NCBI GenBank assembly: GCA_949358305.1
Contig: OX442316.1
Location: 188,001 to 248,000, forward strand
Length of the DNA: 60,000 bases
Source: Strigamia acuminata
Taxonomy: Eukaryota; Arthropoda; Chilopoda; Geophilomorpha; Linotaeniidae
Reading direction: 5' to 3'
Shown here: piece after piece, positions 39,001-53,819 of the stretch
How the letters are laid out: every line of letters begins with the position of its first letter
Numbering within the stretch: position 1 is the first letter of the stretch
The notes under the pieces: model-generated
Databases searched by the model: none
Told to the model about the DNA's origin: nothing
Seen by the model: the letters and a program-made list of their open reading frames with translations, nothing else
Program-made: the position numbers and the translations under genes

Positions 39001-41199
39001 GGAGAATAGACTTTTGATCTCATCACAGTTGACTTAGCACAAACACCACAAGTCCAATGTCTCTGAATGTTTAGAAATAGTGTTTAAACCTTAGTAGAAG
39101 CCTTCAATATAAGTTTTAGCAACACCCAAGCAATAAATTTTGAAAAAAAAATTTTGAGCTTATTTCACATCGCAGTTGACTTAGCACAAACACCACAAGA
39201 CCAATGTCTCTGAATGTTCAGAAATAGTGTTTAAACCTTAGTAGAAGGCTCCAATGTAAATTTTAGAAACATCCAACCGATGATTTGGGAGAATCGACTT
39301 TTGATCTCATCACAATTGACTTAGCACAAACACCACAAGACCAATGTCTCTGAATGTTCAGAAATAGTGTTTAAACCTTAATAGAAGGCTTTAATGTAAG
39401 TTTTAGCAACATCCAAGCAATGATTTGGGAGAATAGACTTTTGATCTCATCACAGTTGACTTAGCACAAACACCACAAGTCCAATGTCTCTGAACGTTCA
39501 GAAATAGTGTTTAAACCTTAGTAGAAGCCTTCAATATAAGTTTTAGCAACACCCAAGCAATAAATTTTGAAAAAAAAATTTTGAGCTTATTTCACATCGC
39601 AGTTGACTTAGCACAAACACCACAAGACCAATGTCTCTGAATGTTCAGAAATAGTGTTTAAACCTTAGTAGAAGGCTCCAATGTAAGTTTTAGAAACATC
39701 CAACCGATGATTTGGTTGAATAGACTTTTGATCTCATCACAGTTGACTTAGCACAAACACCACAAATCCAATGTCTCTGAATGTTCAGAAATAGTGTTTA
39801 AACCTTAGTAGAAGGCTCTAATGTAAGTTTTAGAAACATCCAACCAATGATTTGGGAGAATAGACTTTTGATCTCATCACAGTTGACTTAGCACAAACAC
39901 CACAAGACCAATGTCTCTGAACGTTCAGAAATAGTGTTTAAACTTTAGTAGAAGCCTTCAATATAAGTTTTAGCAACACCCAAGCAATAAATTTTGAAAA
40001 AAAAATTTTGAGCTTATTTCACATCGCAGTTGACTTAGCACAAACACCACAAGACCAATGTCTCTGAATGTTCAGAAATAGTGTTTAAACCTTAGTAGAA
40101 GCCTTCAATGTAAGTTTTAGCAACATCCAAGCAATGATTTGGGAGAATAGACTTTTGATCTCATCACAGTTGACTTAGCACAAACACCACAAGTCCAATG
40201 TCTCTGAATGTTTAGAAATAGTGTTTAAACCTTAGTAGAAGCCTTCAATATAAGTTTTAGCAACACCCAAGCAATAAATTTTGAAAAAAAAATTTTGAGC
40301 TTATTTCACATCGCAGTTGACTTAGCACAAACACCACAAGACCAATGTCTCTGAATGTTCAGAAATAGTGTTTAAACCTTAGTAGAAGGCTCCAATGTAA
40401 GTTTTAGAAACATCCAAGCAATGATTTGGGAGAATAGACTTTTGATCTCATTACAGTTGACTTAGCACAAACACCACAAGACCAATGTCTCTGAATGTTC
40501 AGAAATAGTGTTTAAACCTTAGTAGAAGGCTCCAATGTAAGTTTTAGAAACATCCAACCAATGATTTAGGAGAATAGACTTTTGATCTCATCACAGTTGA
40601 CTTAGCACAAACACCACAAGACCAATGTCTCTGAATGTTCAGAAATAGTTTTTAAACCTTAGTAGAAGCCTTCAATGTAAGTTTTAGCAACATCCAAGCA
40701 ATGATTTGGGAGAATAGACTTTTGATCTCATTACAGTTGACTTAGCACAAACACCACAAGTCCAATGTCTCTGAATGTTTAGAAATAGTGTTTAAACCTT
40801 AGTAGAAGCCTTCAATATAAGTTTTAGCAACACCCAAGCAATAAATTTTGAAAAAAAAATTTTGAGCTTATTTCACATCGCAGTTGACTTAGCACAAACA
40901 CCACAAGACCAATGTCTCTGAATGTTCAGAAATAGTGTTTAAACCTTAGTAGAAGGCTCCAATGTAAATTTTAGAAACATCCAACCGATGATTTGGGAGA
41001 ATCGACTTTTGATCTCATCACAATTGACTTAGCACAAACACCACAAGACCAATGTCTCTGAATGTTCAGAAATAGTGTTTAAACCTTAGTAGAAGGCTCC
41101 AATGTAAGTTTTAGAAACATCCAACCGATGATTTGGTTGAATAGACTTTTGATCTCATCACAGTTGACTTAGCACAAACACCACAAGTCCAATGTCTCT
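36091..41199 (+). repeat. Large duplicated block, copy 2 (5109 bp)
   Basis: Copy of 30128-35943 that is 707 bp shorter. The loss divides into 140 bp at the chimeric unit 38358-38504 (E-type left, C-type right, 147 bp) and 567 bp at 38645-38784 (GGCTTTAATG left half, CACAAGTCC right end). Marker GAATGCTCAG is at 38078. A new private change, CCTTAATAG, is in the unit at 39352. Confidence 0.87.
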
Positions 41200-44100
41200 G
41201 AATGTTCAGAAATAGTGTTTAAACCTTAGTAGAAGGCTCCAATGTAAGTTTTAGAAACATCCAACCAATGATTTGGGAGAATAGATTTTTGATCTCATCA
41301 CAGTTGACTTAGCACAAACACCACAAGACCAATGTCTCTGAACGTTCAGAAATAGTGTTTAAACTTTAGTAGAAGCCTTCAATATAAGTTTTAGCAACAC
41401 CCAAGCATTAAATTTTGAAAAAAAAATTTTGAGCTCATTTCACATCGCAGTTGACTTAGCACAAACACCACAAGACCAATGTCTCTGAATGTTCAGAAAT
41501 AGTGTTTAAACCTTAGTAGAAGCCTTCAATATAAGTTTTAGCAACACCCAAGCAATAAATTTTGAAAAAAAAATTTTGAGCTTATTTCACATAGCAGTTG
41601 ACTTAGCACAAACACCACAAGACCAATGTCTCTGAATGTTCAGAAATAGTGTTTAAACCTTAGTAGAAGGCTCCAATGTAAGTTTTAGAAACATCCAACC
41701 AATGATTTGGGAGAATAGACTTTTGATCTCATCACAGTTGACTTAGCACAAACACCACAAGACCAATGTCTCTGAATGTTCAGAAATAGTGTTTAAACCT
41801 TAGTAGAAGGCTCCAATGTAAGTTTTAGAAACATCCAACCAATGATTTGGGAGAATAGACTTTGATCTCATCACAGTTGACTTAGCACAAACACCACAAG
41901 ACCAATGTCTCTGAATGTTCAGAAATAGTTTTTAAACCTTAGTAGAAGCCTTCAATGTAAGTTTTAGCAACATCCAAGCAATGATTTGGGAGAATAGACT
42001 TTTGATCTCATCACAGTTGACTTAGCACAAACACCACAAGACCAATGTCTCTGAATGTTCAGAAATAGTGTTTAAACCTTAGTAGAAGGCTCCAATGTAA
42101 GTTTTAGAAACATCCAACCAATGATTTGGGAGAATAGACTTTGATCTCATCACAGTTGACTTAGCACAAACACCACAAGACCAATGTCTCTGAATGTTCA
42201 GAAATAGTTTTTAAACCTTAGTAGAAGCCTTCAATGTAAGTTTTAGCAACATCCAAGCAATGATTTGGGAGAATAGACTTTTGATCTCATCACAGTTGAC
42301 TTAGCACAAACACCACAAGACCAATGTCTCTGAATGTTCAGAAATAGTGTTTAAACCTTAGTAGAAGGCTCCAATGTAAGTTTTAGAAACATCCAACCAA
42401 TGATTTAGGAGAATAGACTTTTGATCTCATCACAGTTGACTTAGCACAAACACCACAAGACCAATGTCTCTGAATGTTCAGAAATAGTTTTTAAACCTTA
42501 GTAGAAGCCTTCAATGTAAGTTTTAGCAACATCCAAGCAATGATTTGGGAGAATAGACTTTTGATCTCATTACAGTTGACTTAGCACAAACACCACAAGT
42601 CCAATGTCTCTGAATGTTTAGAAATAGTGTTTAAACCTTAGTAGAAGCCTTCAATATAAGTTTTAGCAACACCCAAGCAATAAATTTTGAAAAAAAAATT
42701 TTGAGCTTATTTCACATCGCAGTTGACTTAGCACAAACACCACAAGACCAATGTCTCTGAATGTTCAGAAATAGTGTTTAAACCTTAGTAGAAGGCTCCA
42801 ATGTAAATTTTAGAAACATCCAACCGATGATTTGGTTGAATAGACTTTTGATCTCATCACAGTTGACTTAGCACAAACACCACAAGTCCAATGTCTCTGA
42901 ATGTTCAGAAATAGTGTTTAAACCTTAGTAGAAGGCTCCAATGTAAGTTTTAGAAACATCCAACCAATGATTTGGGAGAATAGATTTTTGATCTCATCAC
43001 AGTTGACTTAGCACAAACACCACAAGACCAATGTCTCTGAACGTTCAGAAATAGTGTTTAAACTTTAGTAGAAGCCTTCAATATAAGTTTTAGCAACACC
43101 CAAGCATTAAATTTTGAAAAAAAAATTTTGAGCTCATTTCACATCGCAGTTGACTTAGCACAAACACCACAAGACCAATGTCTCTGAATGTTCAGAAATA
43201 GTGTTTAAACCTTAGTAGAAGCCTTCAATATAAGTTTTAGCAACACCCAAGCAATAAATTTTGAAAAAAAAATTTTGAGCTTATTTCACATAGCAGTTGA
43301 CTTAGCACAAACACCACAAGACCAATGTCTCTGAATGTTCAGAAATAGTGTTTAAACCTTAGTAGAAGGCTCCAATGTAAGTTTTAGAAACATCCAACCA
43401 ATGATTTGGGAGAATAGACTTTTGATCTCATCACAGTTGACTTAGCACAAACACCACAAGACCAATGTCTCTGAATGTTCAGAAATAGTGTTTAAACCTT
43501 AGTAGAAGGCTCCAATGTAAGTTTTAGAAACATCCAACCAATGATTTGGGAGAATAGACTTTGATCTCATCACAGTTGACTTAGCACAAACACCACAAGA
43601 CCAATGTCTCTGAATGTTCAGAAATAGTTTTTAAACCTTAGTAGAAGCCTTCAATGTAAGTTTTAGCAACATCCAAGCAATGATTTGGGAGAATAGACTT
43701 TTGATCTCATCACAGTTGACTTAGCACAAACACCACAAGACCAATGTCTCTGAATGTTCAGAAATAGTGTTTAAACCTTAGTAGAAGGCTCCAATGTAAG
43801 TTTTAGAAACATCCAACCAATGATTTGGGAGAATAGACTTTTGATCTCATCACAGTTGACTTAGCACAAACACCACAAGACCAATGTCTCTGAATGTTCA
43901 GAAATAGTTTTTAAACCTTAGTAGAAGCCTTCAATGTAAGTTTTAGCAACATCCAAGCAATGATTTGGGAGAATAGACTATTGATCTCATCACAGTTGAC
44001 TTAGCACAAACACCACAAGTCCAATGTCTCTGAATGTTTAGAAATAGTGTTTAAACCTTAGTAGAAGCCTTCAATATAAGTTTTAGCAACACCCAAGCAA

Positions 44101-45599
44101 TAAATTTTGAAAAAAAAATTTTGAGCTTATTTCACATCGCAGTTGACTTAGCACAAACACCACAAGACCAATGTCTCTGAATGTTCAGAAATAGTGTTTA
44201 AACCTTAGTAGAAGGCTCCAATGTAAATTTTAGAAACATCCAACCGATGATTTGGGAGAATCGACTTTTGATCTCATCACAATTGACTTAGCACAAACAC
44301 CACAAGACCAATGTCTCTGAATGTTCAGAAATAGTGTTTAAACCTTAGTAGAAGGCTCCAATGTAAGTTTTAGAAACATCCAACCGATGATTTGGTTGAA
44401 TAGACTTTTGATCTCATCACAGTTGACTTAGCACAAACACCACAAATCCAATGTCTCTGAATGTTCAGAAATAGTGTTTAAACCTTAGTAGAAGGCTCCA
44501 ATGTAAGTTTTAGAAACATCCAACCAATGATTTGGGAGAATAGACTTTTGATCTCATCACAGTTGACTTAGCACAAACACCACAAGACCAATGTCTCTGA
44601 ACGTTCAGAAATAGTGTTTAAACTTTAGTAGAAGCCTTCAATATAAGTTTTAGCAACACCCAAGCATTAAATTTTGAAAAAAAAATTTTGAGCTTATTTC
44701 ACATCGCAGTTGACTTAGCACAAACACCACAAGACCAATGTCTCTGAATGTTCAGAAATAGTGTTTAAACCTTAGTAGAAGCCTTCAATATAAGTTTTAG
44801 CAACACCCAAGCAATAAATTTTGAAAAAAAAATTTTGAGCTTATTTCACATCGCAGTTGACTTAGCACAAACACCACAAGACCAATGTCTCTGAATGTTC
44901 AGAAATAGTGTTTAAACCTTAGTAGAAGCCTTCAATGTAAGTTTTAGCAACATCCAAGCAATGATTTGGGAGAATAGACTTTTGATCTCATCACAGTTGA
45001 CTTAGCACAAACACCACAAGTCCAATGTCTCTGAATGTTTAGAAATAGTGTTTAAACCTTAGTAGAAGCCTTCAATATAAGTTTTAGCAACACCCAAGCA
45101 ATAAATTTTGAAAAAAAAATTTTGAGCTTATTTCACATCGCAGTTGACTTAGCACAAACACCACAAGACCAATGTCTCTGAATGTTCAGAAATAGTGTTT
45201 AAACCTTAGTAGAAGGCTCCAATGTAAATTTTAGAAACATCCAACCGATGATTTGGGAGAATCGACTTTTGATCTCATCACAATTGACTTAGCACAAACA
45301 CCACAAGACCAATGTCTCTGAATGTTCAGAAATAGTGTTTAAACCTTAGTAGAAGGCTCCAATGTAAGTTTTAGAAACATCCAACTGATGATTTGGTTGA
45401 ATAGACTTTTGATCTCATCACAGTTGACTTAGCACAAACACCACAAATCCAATGTCTCTGAATGTTCAGAAATAGTGTTTAAACCTTAGTAGAAGGCTCC
45501 AATGTAAGTTTTAGAAACATCCAACCAATGATTTGGGAGAATAGACTTTTGATCTCATCACAGTTGACTTAGCACAAACACCACAAGACCAATGTCTCT
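41200..45599 (+). repeat. Mixed higher-order region with 2561-like cassettes
   Basis: Contains two runs of A (GATTTTTGATC), C (GAACGTTC, GCATTAAATT, GAGCTC at 41431 and 43130), C with CACATAGCAG, A and D. The CACATAGCAG change was seen only in these two runs (~41590 and ~43289). A hybrid F/B unit at ~42762 combines GTAAATTTTAG with TTTGGTTG. From about 44170 the order F B A C C E C' F B A resembles the 2561-bp unit. Confidence 0.78.
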
Positions 45600-47726
45600 G
45601 AATGTTCAGAAATAGTGTTTAAACCTTAGTAGAAGCCTTCAATATAAGTTTTAGCAACACCCAAGCAATAAATTTTGAAAAAAAAATTTTGAGCTTATTT
45701 CACATCGCAGTTGACTTAGCACAAACACCACAAGACCAATGTCTCTGAATGTTCAGAAATAGTGTTTAAACCTTTGTAGAAGGCTCCAATGTAAGTTTTA
45801 GAAACATCCAACCAATGATTTGGGAGAATAGACTTTTGATCTCATCACAGTTGACTTAGCACAAACACCACAAGACCAATGTCTCTGAATGTTCAGAAAT
45901 ACTGTTTAAACCTTAGTAGAAGGCTCCAATGTAAGTTTTAGAAACATCCAACCAATGATTTGGGAGAATAGACTTTGATCTCATCACAGTTGACTTAGCA
46001 CAAACACCACAAGACCAATGTCTCTGAATGTTCAGAAATAGTTTTTAAACCTTAGTAGAAGCCTTCAATGTAAGTTTTAGCAACATCCAAGCAATGATTT
46101 GGGAGAATAGACTTTTGATCTCATCACAGTTGACTTAGCACAAACACCACAAGACCAATGTCTCTGAATGTTCAGAAATAGTGTTTAAACCTTAGTAGAA
46201 GGCTCCAATGTAAGTTTTAGAAACATCCAACCAATGATTTAGGAGAATAGACTTTTGATCTCATCACAGTTGACTTAGCACAAACACCACAAGACCAATG
46301 TCTCTGAATGTTCAGAAATAGTTTTTAAACCTTAGTAGAAGCCTTCAATGTAAGTTTTAGCAACATCCAAGCAATGATTTGGGAGAATAGACTTTTGATC
46401 TCATTACAGTTGACTTAGCACAAACACCACAAGTCCAATGTCTCTGAATGTTTAGAAATAGTGTTTAAACCTTAGTAGAAGCCTTCAATATAAGTTTTAG
46501 CAACACCCAAGCAATAAATTTTGAAAAAAAAATTTTGAGCTTATTTCACATCGCAGTTGACTTAGCACAAACACCACAAGACCAATGTCTCTGAATGTTC
46601 AGAAATAGTGTTTAAACTTTAGTAGAAGGCTCCAATGTAAGTTTTAGAAACATCCAACCAATGATTTGGGAGAATAGACTTTTGATCTCATCACAGTTGA
46701 CTTAGCACAAACACCACAAGACCAATGTCTCTGAATGCTCAGAAATAGTGTTTAAACCTTAGTAGAAGCCTTCAATGTAAGTTTTAGCAACATCCAAGCA
46801 ATGATTTGGGAGAATAGACTTTTGATCTCATCACAGTTGACTTAGCACAAACACCACAAGTCCAATGTCTCTGAATGTTCAGAAATAGTGTTTAAACCTT
46901 AGTAGAAGGCTCCAATGTAAGTTTTAGAAACATCCAACCAATGATTTGGGAGAATAGACTTTTGATCTCATCACAGTTGACTTAGCACAAACACCACAAG
47001 ACCAATGTCTCTGAATGTTCAGAAATAGTTTTTAAACCTTAGTAGAAGCCTTCAATGTAAGTTTTAGCAACATCCAAGCAATGATTTGGGAGAATAGACT
47101 TTTGATCTCATCACAGTTGACTTAGCACAAACACCACAAGTCCAATGTCTCTGAATGTTTAGAAATAGTGTTTAAACTTTAGTAGAAGCCTTCAATATAA
47201 GTTTTAGCAACACCCAAGCAATAAATTTTGAAAAAAAAATTTTGAGCTTATTTCACATCGCAGTTGACTTAGCACAAACACCACAAGACCAATGTCTCTG
47301 AATGTTCAGAAATAGTGTTTAAACCTTAGTAGAAGGCTCCAATGTAAATTTTAGAAACATCCAACCGATGATTTGGGAGAATCGACTTTTGATCTCATCA
47401 CAATTGACTTAGCACAAACACCACAAGACCAATGTCTCTGAATGTTCAGAAATAGTGTTTAAACCTTAGTAGAAGGCTTTAATGTAAGTTTTAGCAACAT
47501 CCAAGCAATGATTTGGGAGAATAGACTTTTGATCTTATCACAGTTGACTTAGCACAAACACCACAAGTCCAATGTCTCTGAACGTTCAGAAATAGTGTTT
47601 AAACCTTAGTAGAAGCCTTCAATATAAGTTTTAGCAACACCCAAGCAATAAATTTTGAAAAAAAAATTTTGAGCTTATTTCACATCGCAGTTGACTTAGC
47701 ACAAACACCACAAGACCAATGTCTCT
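45600..47726 (+). repeat. Higher-order block, matched by 51980-54106
   Basis: Order C G D E A E C' A E A E C' F E-like C''. It is repeated at 51980-54106 with an offset of 6380 bp (G at 45747 and 52127). Markers are AATACTG in D, GAATGCTCAG, GGCTTTAATG and GATCTTATC. The AAACTTTAG in the A unit near 46607 is absent from the right-hand copy. Confidence 0.85.
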
Positions 47727-49286
47727 GAATGTTCAGAAATAGTGTTTAAACCTCAGTAGAAGGCTCCAATGTAAGTTTTAGAAACATCCAACCAATGATT
47801 TGGGAGAATAGACTTTTGATCTCATCACAGTTGACTTAGCACAAACACCACAAGACCAATGTCTCTGAACGTTCAGAAATAGTGTTTAAACTTTAGTAGA
47901 AGCCTTCAATATAAGTTTTAGCAACACCCAAGCAATAAATTTTGAAAAAAAAATTTTGAGCTTATTTCACATCGCAGTTGACTTAGCACAAACACCACAA
48001 GACCAATGTCTCTGAATGTTCAGAAATAGTGTTTAAACCTTAGTAGAAGGCTCCAATGTAAGTTTTAGAAACATCCAACCAATGATTTGGGAGAATAGAC
48101 TTTTGATCTCATCACAGTTGACTTAGCACAAACACCACAAGACCAATGTCTCTGAATGTTCAGAAATAGTATTTAAACCTTAGTAGAAGTCTTCAATATA
48201 AGTTTTAGCAACACCCAAGCAATAAATTTTGAAAAAAAAATTTTGAGCTTATTTCACATCGCAGTTGACTTAGCACAAACACCACAAGACCAATGTCTCT
48301 GAATGTTCAGAAATAGTGTTTAAACCTTAGTAGAAGGCTCCAATGTAAGTTTTAGAAACATCCAACCAATGATTTGGGAGAATAGACTTTTGATCTCATC
48401 ACAGTTGACTTAGCACAAACACCACAAGACCAATGTCTCTGAATGTTCAGAAATAGTGTTTAAACCTTAGTAGAAGGCTCCAATGTAAGTTTTAGAAACA
48501 TCCAACCAATGATTTGGGAGAATAGACTTTGATCTCATCACAGTTGACTTAGCACAAACACCACAAGACCAATGTCTCTGAATGTTCAGAAATAGTTTTT
48601 AAACCTTAGTAGAAGCCTTCAATGTAAGTTTTAGCAACATCCAAGCAATGATTTGGGAGAATAGACTTTTGATCTCATCACAGTTGACTTAGCACAAACA
48701 CCACAAGACCAATGTCTCTGAATGTTCAGAAATAGTGTTTAAACCTTAGTAGAAGGCTCCAATGTAAGTTTTAGAAACATCCAACCAATGATTTAGGAGA
48801 ATAGACTTTTGATCTCATCACAGTTGACTTAGCACAAACACCACAAGACCAATGTCTCTGAATGTTCAGAAATAGTTTTTAAACCTTAGTAGAAGCCTTC
48901 AATGTAAGTTTTAGCAACATCCAAGCAATGATTTGGGAGAATAGACTTTTGATCTCATCACAGTTGACTTAGCACAAACACCACAAGTCCAATGTCTCTG
49001 AATGTTTAGAAATAGTGTTTAAACCTTAGTAGAAGCCTACAATATAAGTTTTAGCAACACCCAAGCAATAAATTTTGAAAAAAAAATTTTGAGCTTATTT
49101 CACATCGCAGTTGACTTAGCACAAACACCACAAGACCAATGTCTCTGAATGTTCAGAAATAGTGTTTAAACCTTAGTAGAAGGCTCCAATGTAAATTTTA
49201 GAAACATCCAACCGATGATTTGGGAGAATCGACTTTTGATCTCATCACAATTGACTTAGCACAAACACCACAAGACCAATGTCTCT
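47440..49286 (+). repeat. 1847-bp higher-order block, copy 1 of 3
   Basis: Starts with the GGCTTTAATG / GATCTTATC unit and continues C'' A C A C A D E A E C' F. Private markers are CCTCAGTAG (47751), AGTATTTAAACC with AGTCTTCAATAT in the C unit at 48154, and GCCTACAATAT in C' at 49000. Copies follow at 49993 (+2553) and 53820 (+3827 more). Confidence 0.86.
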
Positions 49287-49992
49287 GAATGTTCAGAAAT
49301 AGTGTTTAAACCTTAGTAGAAGGCTCCAATGTAAGTTTTAGAAACATCCAACCAATGATTTGGGAGAATAGACTTTTGATCTCATCACAGTTGACTTAGC
49401 ACAAACACCACAAGACCAATGTCTCTGAATGTTCAGAAATAGTGTTTAAACCTTAGTAGAAGGCTCCAATGTAAGTTTTAGAAACATCCAACCAATGATT
49501 TGGGAGAATAGACTTTGATCTCATCACAGTTGACTTAGCACAAACACCACAAGACCAATGTCTCTGAATGTTCAGAAATAGTTTTTAAACCTTAGTAGAA
49601 GCCTTCAATGTAAGTTTTAGCAACATCCAAGCAATGATTTGGGAGAATAGACTTTTGATCTCATCACAGTTGACTTAGCACAAACACCACAAGTCCAATG
49701 TCTCTGAATGTTTAGAAATAGTGTTTAAACTTTAGTAGAAGCCTTCAATATAAGTTTTAGCAACACCCAAGCAATAAATTTTGAAAAAAAAATTTTGAGC
49801 TTATTTCACATCGCAGTTGACTTAGCACAAACACCACAAGACCAATGTCTCTGAATGTTCAGAAATAGTGTTTAAACCTTAGTAGAAGGCTCCAATGTAA
49901 ATTTTAGAAACATCCAACCGATGATTTGGGAGAATCGACTTTTGATCTCATCACAATTGACTTAGCACAAACACCACAAGACCAATGTCTCT

Positions 49993-51839
49993 GAATGTTC
50001 AGAAATAGTGTTTAAACCTTAGTAGAAGGCTTTAATGTAAGTTTTAGCAACATCCAAGCAATGATTTGGGAGAATAGACTTTTGATCTTATCACAGTTGA
50101 CTTAGCACAAACACCACAAGTCCAATGTCTCTGAACGTTCAGAAATAGTGTTTAAACCTTAGTAGAAGCCTTCAATATAAGTTTTAGCAACACCCAAGCA
50201 ATAAATTTTGAAAAAAAAATTTTGAGCTTATTTCACATCGCAGTTGACTTAGCACAAACACCACAAGACCAATGTCTCTGAATGTTCAGAAATAGTGTTT
50301 AAACCTCAGTAGAAGGCTCCAATGTAAGTTTTAGAAACATCCAACCAATGATTTGGGAGAATAGACTTTTGATCTCATCACAGTTGACTTAGCACAAACA
50401 CCACAAGACCAATGTCTCTGAACGTTCAGAAATAGTGTTTAAACTTTAGTAGAAGCCTTCAATATAAGTTTTAGCAACACCCAAGCAATAAATTTTGAAA
50501 AAAAAATTTTGAGCTTATTTCACATCGCAGTTGACTTAGCACAAACACCACAAGACCAATGTCTCTGAATGTTCAGAAATAGTGTTTAAACCTTAGTAGA
50601 AGGCTCCAATGTAAGTTTTAGAAACATCCAACCAATGATTTGGGAGAATAGACTTTTGATCTCATCACAGTTGACTTAGCACAAACACCACAAGACCAAT
50701 GTCTCTGAATGTTCAGAAATAGTATTTAAACCTTAGTAGAAGTCTTCAATATAAGTTTTAGCAACACCCAAGCAATAAATTTTGAAAAAAAAATTTTGAG
50801 CTTATTTCACATCGCAGTTGACTTAGCACAAACACCACAAGACCAATGTCTCTGAATGTTCAGAAATAGTGTTTAAACCTTAGTAGAAGGCTCCAATGTA
50901 AGTTTTAGAAACATCCAACCAATGATTTGGGAGAATAGACTTTTGATCTCATCACAGTTGACTTAGCACAAACACCACAAGACCAATGTCTCTGAATGTT
51001 CAGAAATAGTGTTTAAACCTTAGTAGAAGGCTCCAATGTAAGTTTTAGAAACATCCAACCAATGATTTGGGAGAATAGACTTTGATCTCATCACAGTTGA
51101 CTTAGCACAAACACCACAAGACCAATGTCTCTGAATGTTCAGAAATAGTTTTTAAACCTTAGTAGAAGCCTTCAATGTAAGTTTTAGCAACATCCAAGCA
51201 ATGATTTGGGAGAATAGACTTTTGATCTCATCACAGTTGACTTAGCACAAACACCACAAGACCAATGTCTCTGAATGTTCAGAAATAGTGTTTAAACCTT
51301 AGTAGAAGGCTCCAATGTAAGTTTTAGAAACATCCAACCAATGATTTAGGAGAATAGACTTTTGATCTCATCACAGTTGACTTAGCACAAACACCACAAG
51401 ACCAATGTCTCTGAATGTTCAGAAATAGTTTTTAAACCTTAGTAGAAGCCTTCAATGTAAGTTTTAGCAACATCCAAGCAATGATTTGGGAGAATAGACT
51501 TTTGATCTCATCACAGTTGACTTAGCACAAACACCACAAGTCCAATGTCTCTGAATGTTTAGAAATAGTGTTTAAACCTTAGTAGAAGCCTACAATATAA
51601 GTTTTAGCAACACCCAAGCAATAAATTTTGAAAAAAAAATTTTGAGCTTATTTCACATCGCAGTTGACTTAGCACAAACACCACAAGACCAATGTCTCTG
51701 AATGTTCAGAAATAGTGTTTAAACCTTAGTAGAAGGCTCCAATGTAAATTTTAGAAACATCCAACCGATGATTTGGGAGAATCGACTTTTGATCTCATCA
51801 CAATTGACTTAGCACAAACACCACAAGACCAATGTCTCT
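49993..51839 (+). repeat. 1847-bp higher-order block, copy 2 of 3
   Basis: Same order and markers as copy 1 at an offset of 2553 bp: CCTCAGTAG at 50304, the AGTATTTAAACC C unit at 50707, GCCTACAATAT in C' at 51553. It is followed by a B unit and then by the C G D block at 51980. Confidence 0.86.
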
Positions 51840-53819
51840 GAATGTTCAGAAATAGTGTTTAAACCTTAGTAGAAGGCTCCAATGTAAGTTTTAGAAACAT
51901 CCAACCGATGATTTGGTTGAATAGACTTTTGATCTCATCACAGTTGACTTAGCACAAACACCACAAGACCAATGTCTCTGAATGTTCAGAAATAGTGTTT
52001 AAACCTTAGTAGAAGCCTTCAATATAAGTTTTAGCAACACCCAAGCAATAAATTTTGAAAAAAAAATTTTGAGCTTATTTCACATCGCAGTTGACTTAGC
52101 ACAAACACCACAAGACCAATGTCTCTGAATGTTCAGAAATAGTGTTTAAACCTTTGTAGAAGGCTCCAATGTAAGTTTTAGAAACATCCAACCAATGATT
52201 TGGGAGAATAGACTTTTGATCTCATCACAGTTGACTTAGCACAAACACCACAAGACCAATGTCTCTGAATGTTCAGAAATACTGTTTAAACCTTAGTAGA
52301 AGGCTCCAATGTAAGTTTTAGAAACATCCAACCAATGATTTGGGAGAATAGACTTTGATCTCATCACAGTTGACTTAGCACAAACACCACAAGACCAATG
52401 TCTCTGAATGTTCAGAAATAGTTTTTAAACCTTAGTAGAAGCCTTCAATGTAAGTTTTAGCAACATCCAAGCAATGATTTGGGAGAATAGACTTTTGATC
52501 TCATCACAGTTGACTTAGCACAAACACCACAAGACCAATGTCTCTGAATGTTCAGAAATAGTGTTTAAACCTTAGTAGAAGGCTCCAATGTAAGTTTTAG
52601 AAACATCCAACCAATGATTTAGGAGAATAGACTTTTGATCTCATCACAGTTGACTTAGCACAAACACCACAAGACCAATGTCTCTGAATGTTCAGAAATA
52701 GTTTTTAAACCTTAGTAGAAGCCTTCAATGTAAGTTTTAGCAACATCCAAGCAATGATTTGGGAGAATAGACTTTTGATCTCATTACAGTTGACTTAGCA
52801 CAAACACCACAAGTCCAATGTCTCTGAATGTTTAGAAATAGTGTTTAAACCTTAGTAGAAGCCTTCAATATAAGTTTTAGCAACACCCAAGCAATAAATT
52901 TTGAAAAAAAAATTTTGAGCTTATTTCACATCGCAGTTGACTTAGCACAAACACCACAAGACCAATGTCTCTGAATGTTCAGAAATAGTGTTTAAACCTT
53001 AGTAGAAGGCTCCAATGTAAGTTTTAGAAACATCCAACCAATGATTTGGGAGAATAGACTTTTGATCTCATCACAGTTGACTTAGCACAAACACCACAAG
53101 ACCAATGTCTCTGAATGCTCAGAAATAGTGTTTAAACCTTAGTAGAAGCCTTCAATGTAAGTTTTAGCAACATCCAAGCAATGATTTGGGAGAATAGACT
53201 TTTGATCTCATCACAGTTGACTTAGCACAAACACCACAAGTCCAATGTCTCTGAATGTTCAGAAATAGTGTTTAAACCTTAGTAGAAGGCTCCAATGTAA
53301 GTTTTAGAAACATCCAACCAATGATTTGGGAGAATAGACTTTTGATCTCATCACAGTTGACTTAGCACAAACACCACAAGACCAATGTCTCTGAATGTTC
53401 AGAAATAGTTTTTAAACCTTAGTAGAAGCCTTCAATGTAAGTTTTAGCAACATCCAAGCAATGATTTGGGAGAATAGACTTTTGATCTCATCACAGTTGA
53501 CTTAGCACAAACACCACAAGTCCAATGTCTCTGAATGTTTAGAAATAGTGTTTAAACTTTAGTAGAAGCCTTCAATATAAGTTTTAGCAACACCCAAGCA
53601 ATAAATTTTGAAAAAAAAATTTTGAGCTTATTTCACATCGCAGTTGACTTAGCACAAACACCACAAGACCAATGTCTCTGAATGTTCAGAAATAGTGTTT
53701 AAACCTTAGTAGAAGGCTCCAATGTAAATTTTAGAAACATCCAACCGATGATTTGGGAGAATCGACTTTTGATCTCATCACAATTGACTTAGCACAAACA
53801 CCACAAGACCAATGTCTCT

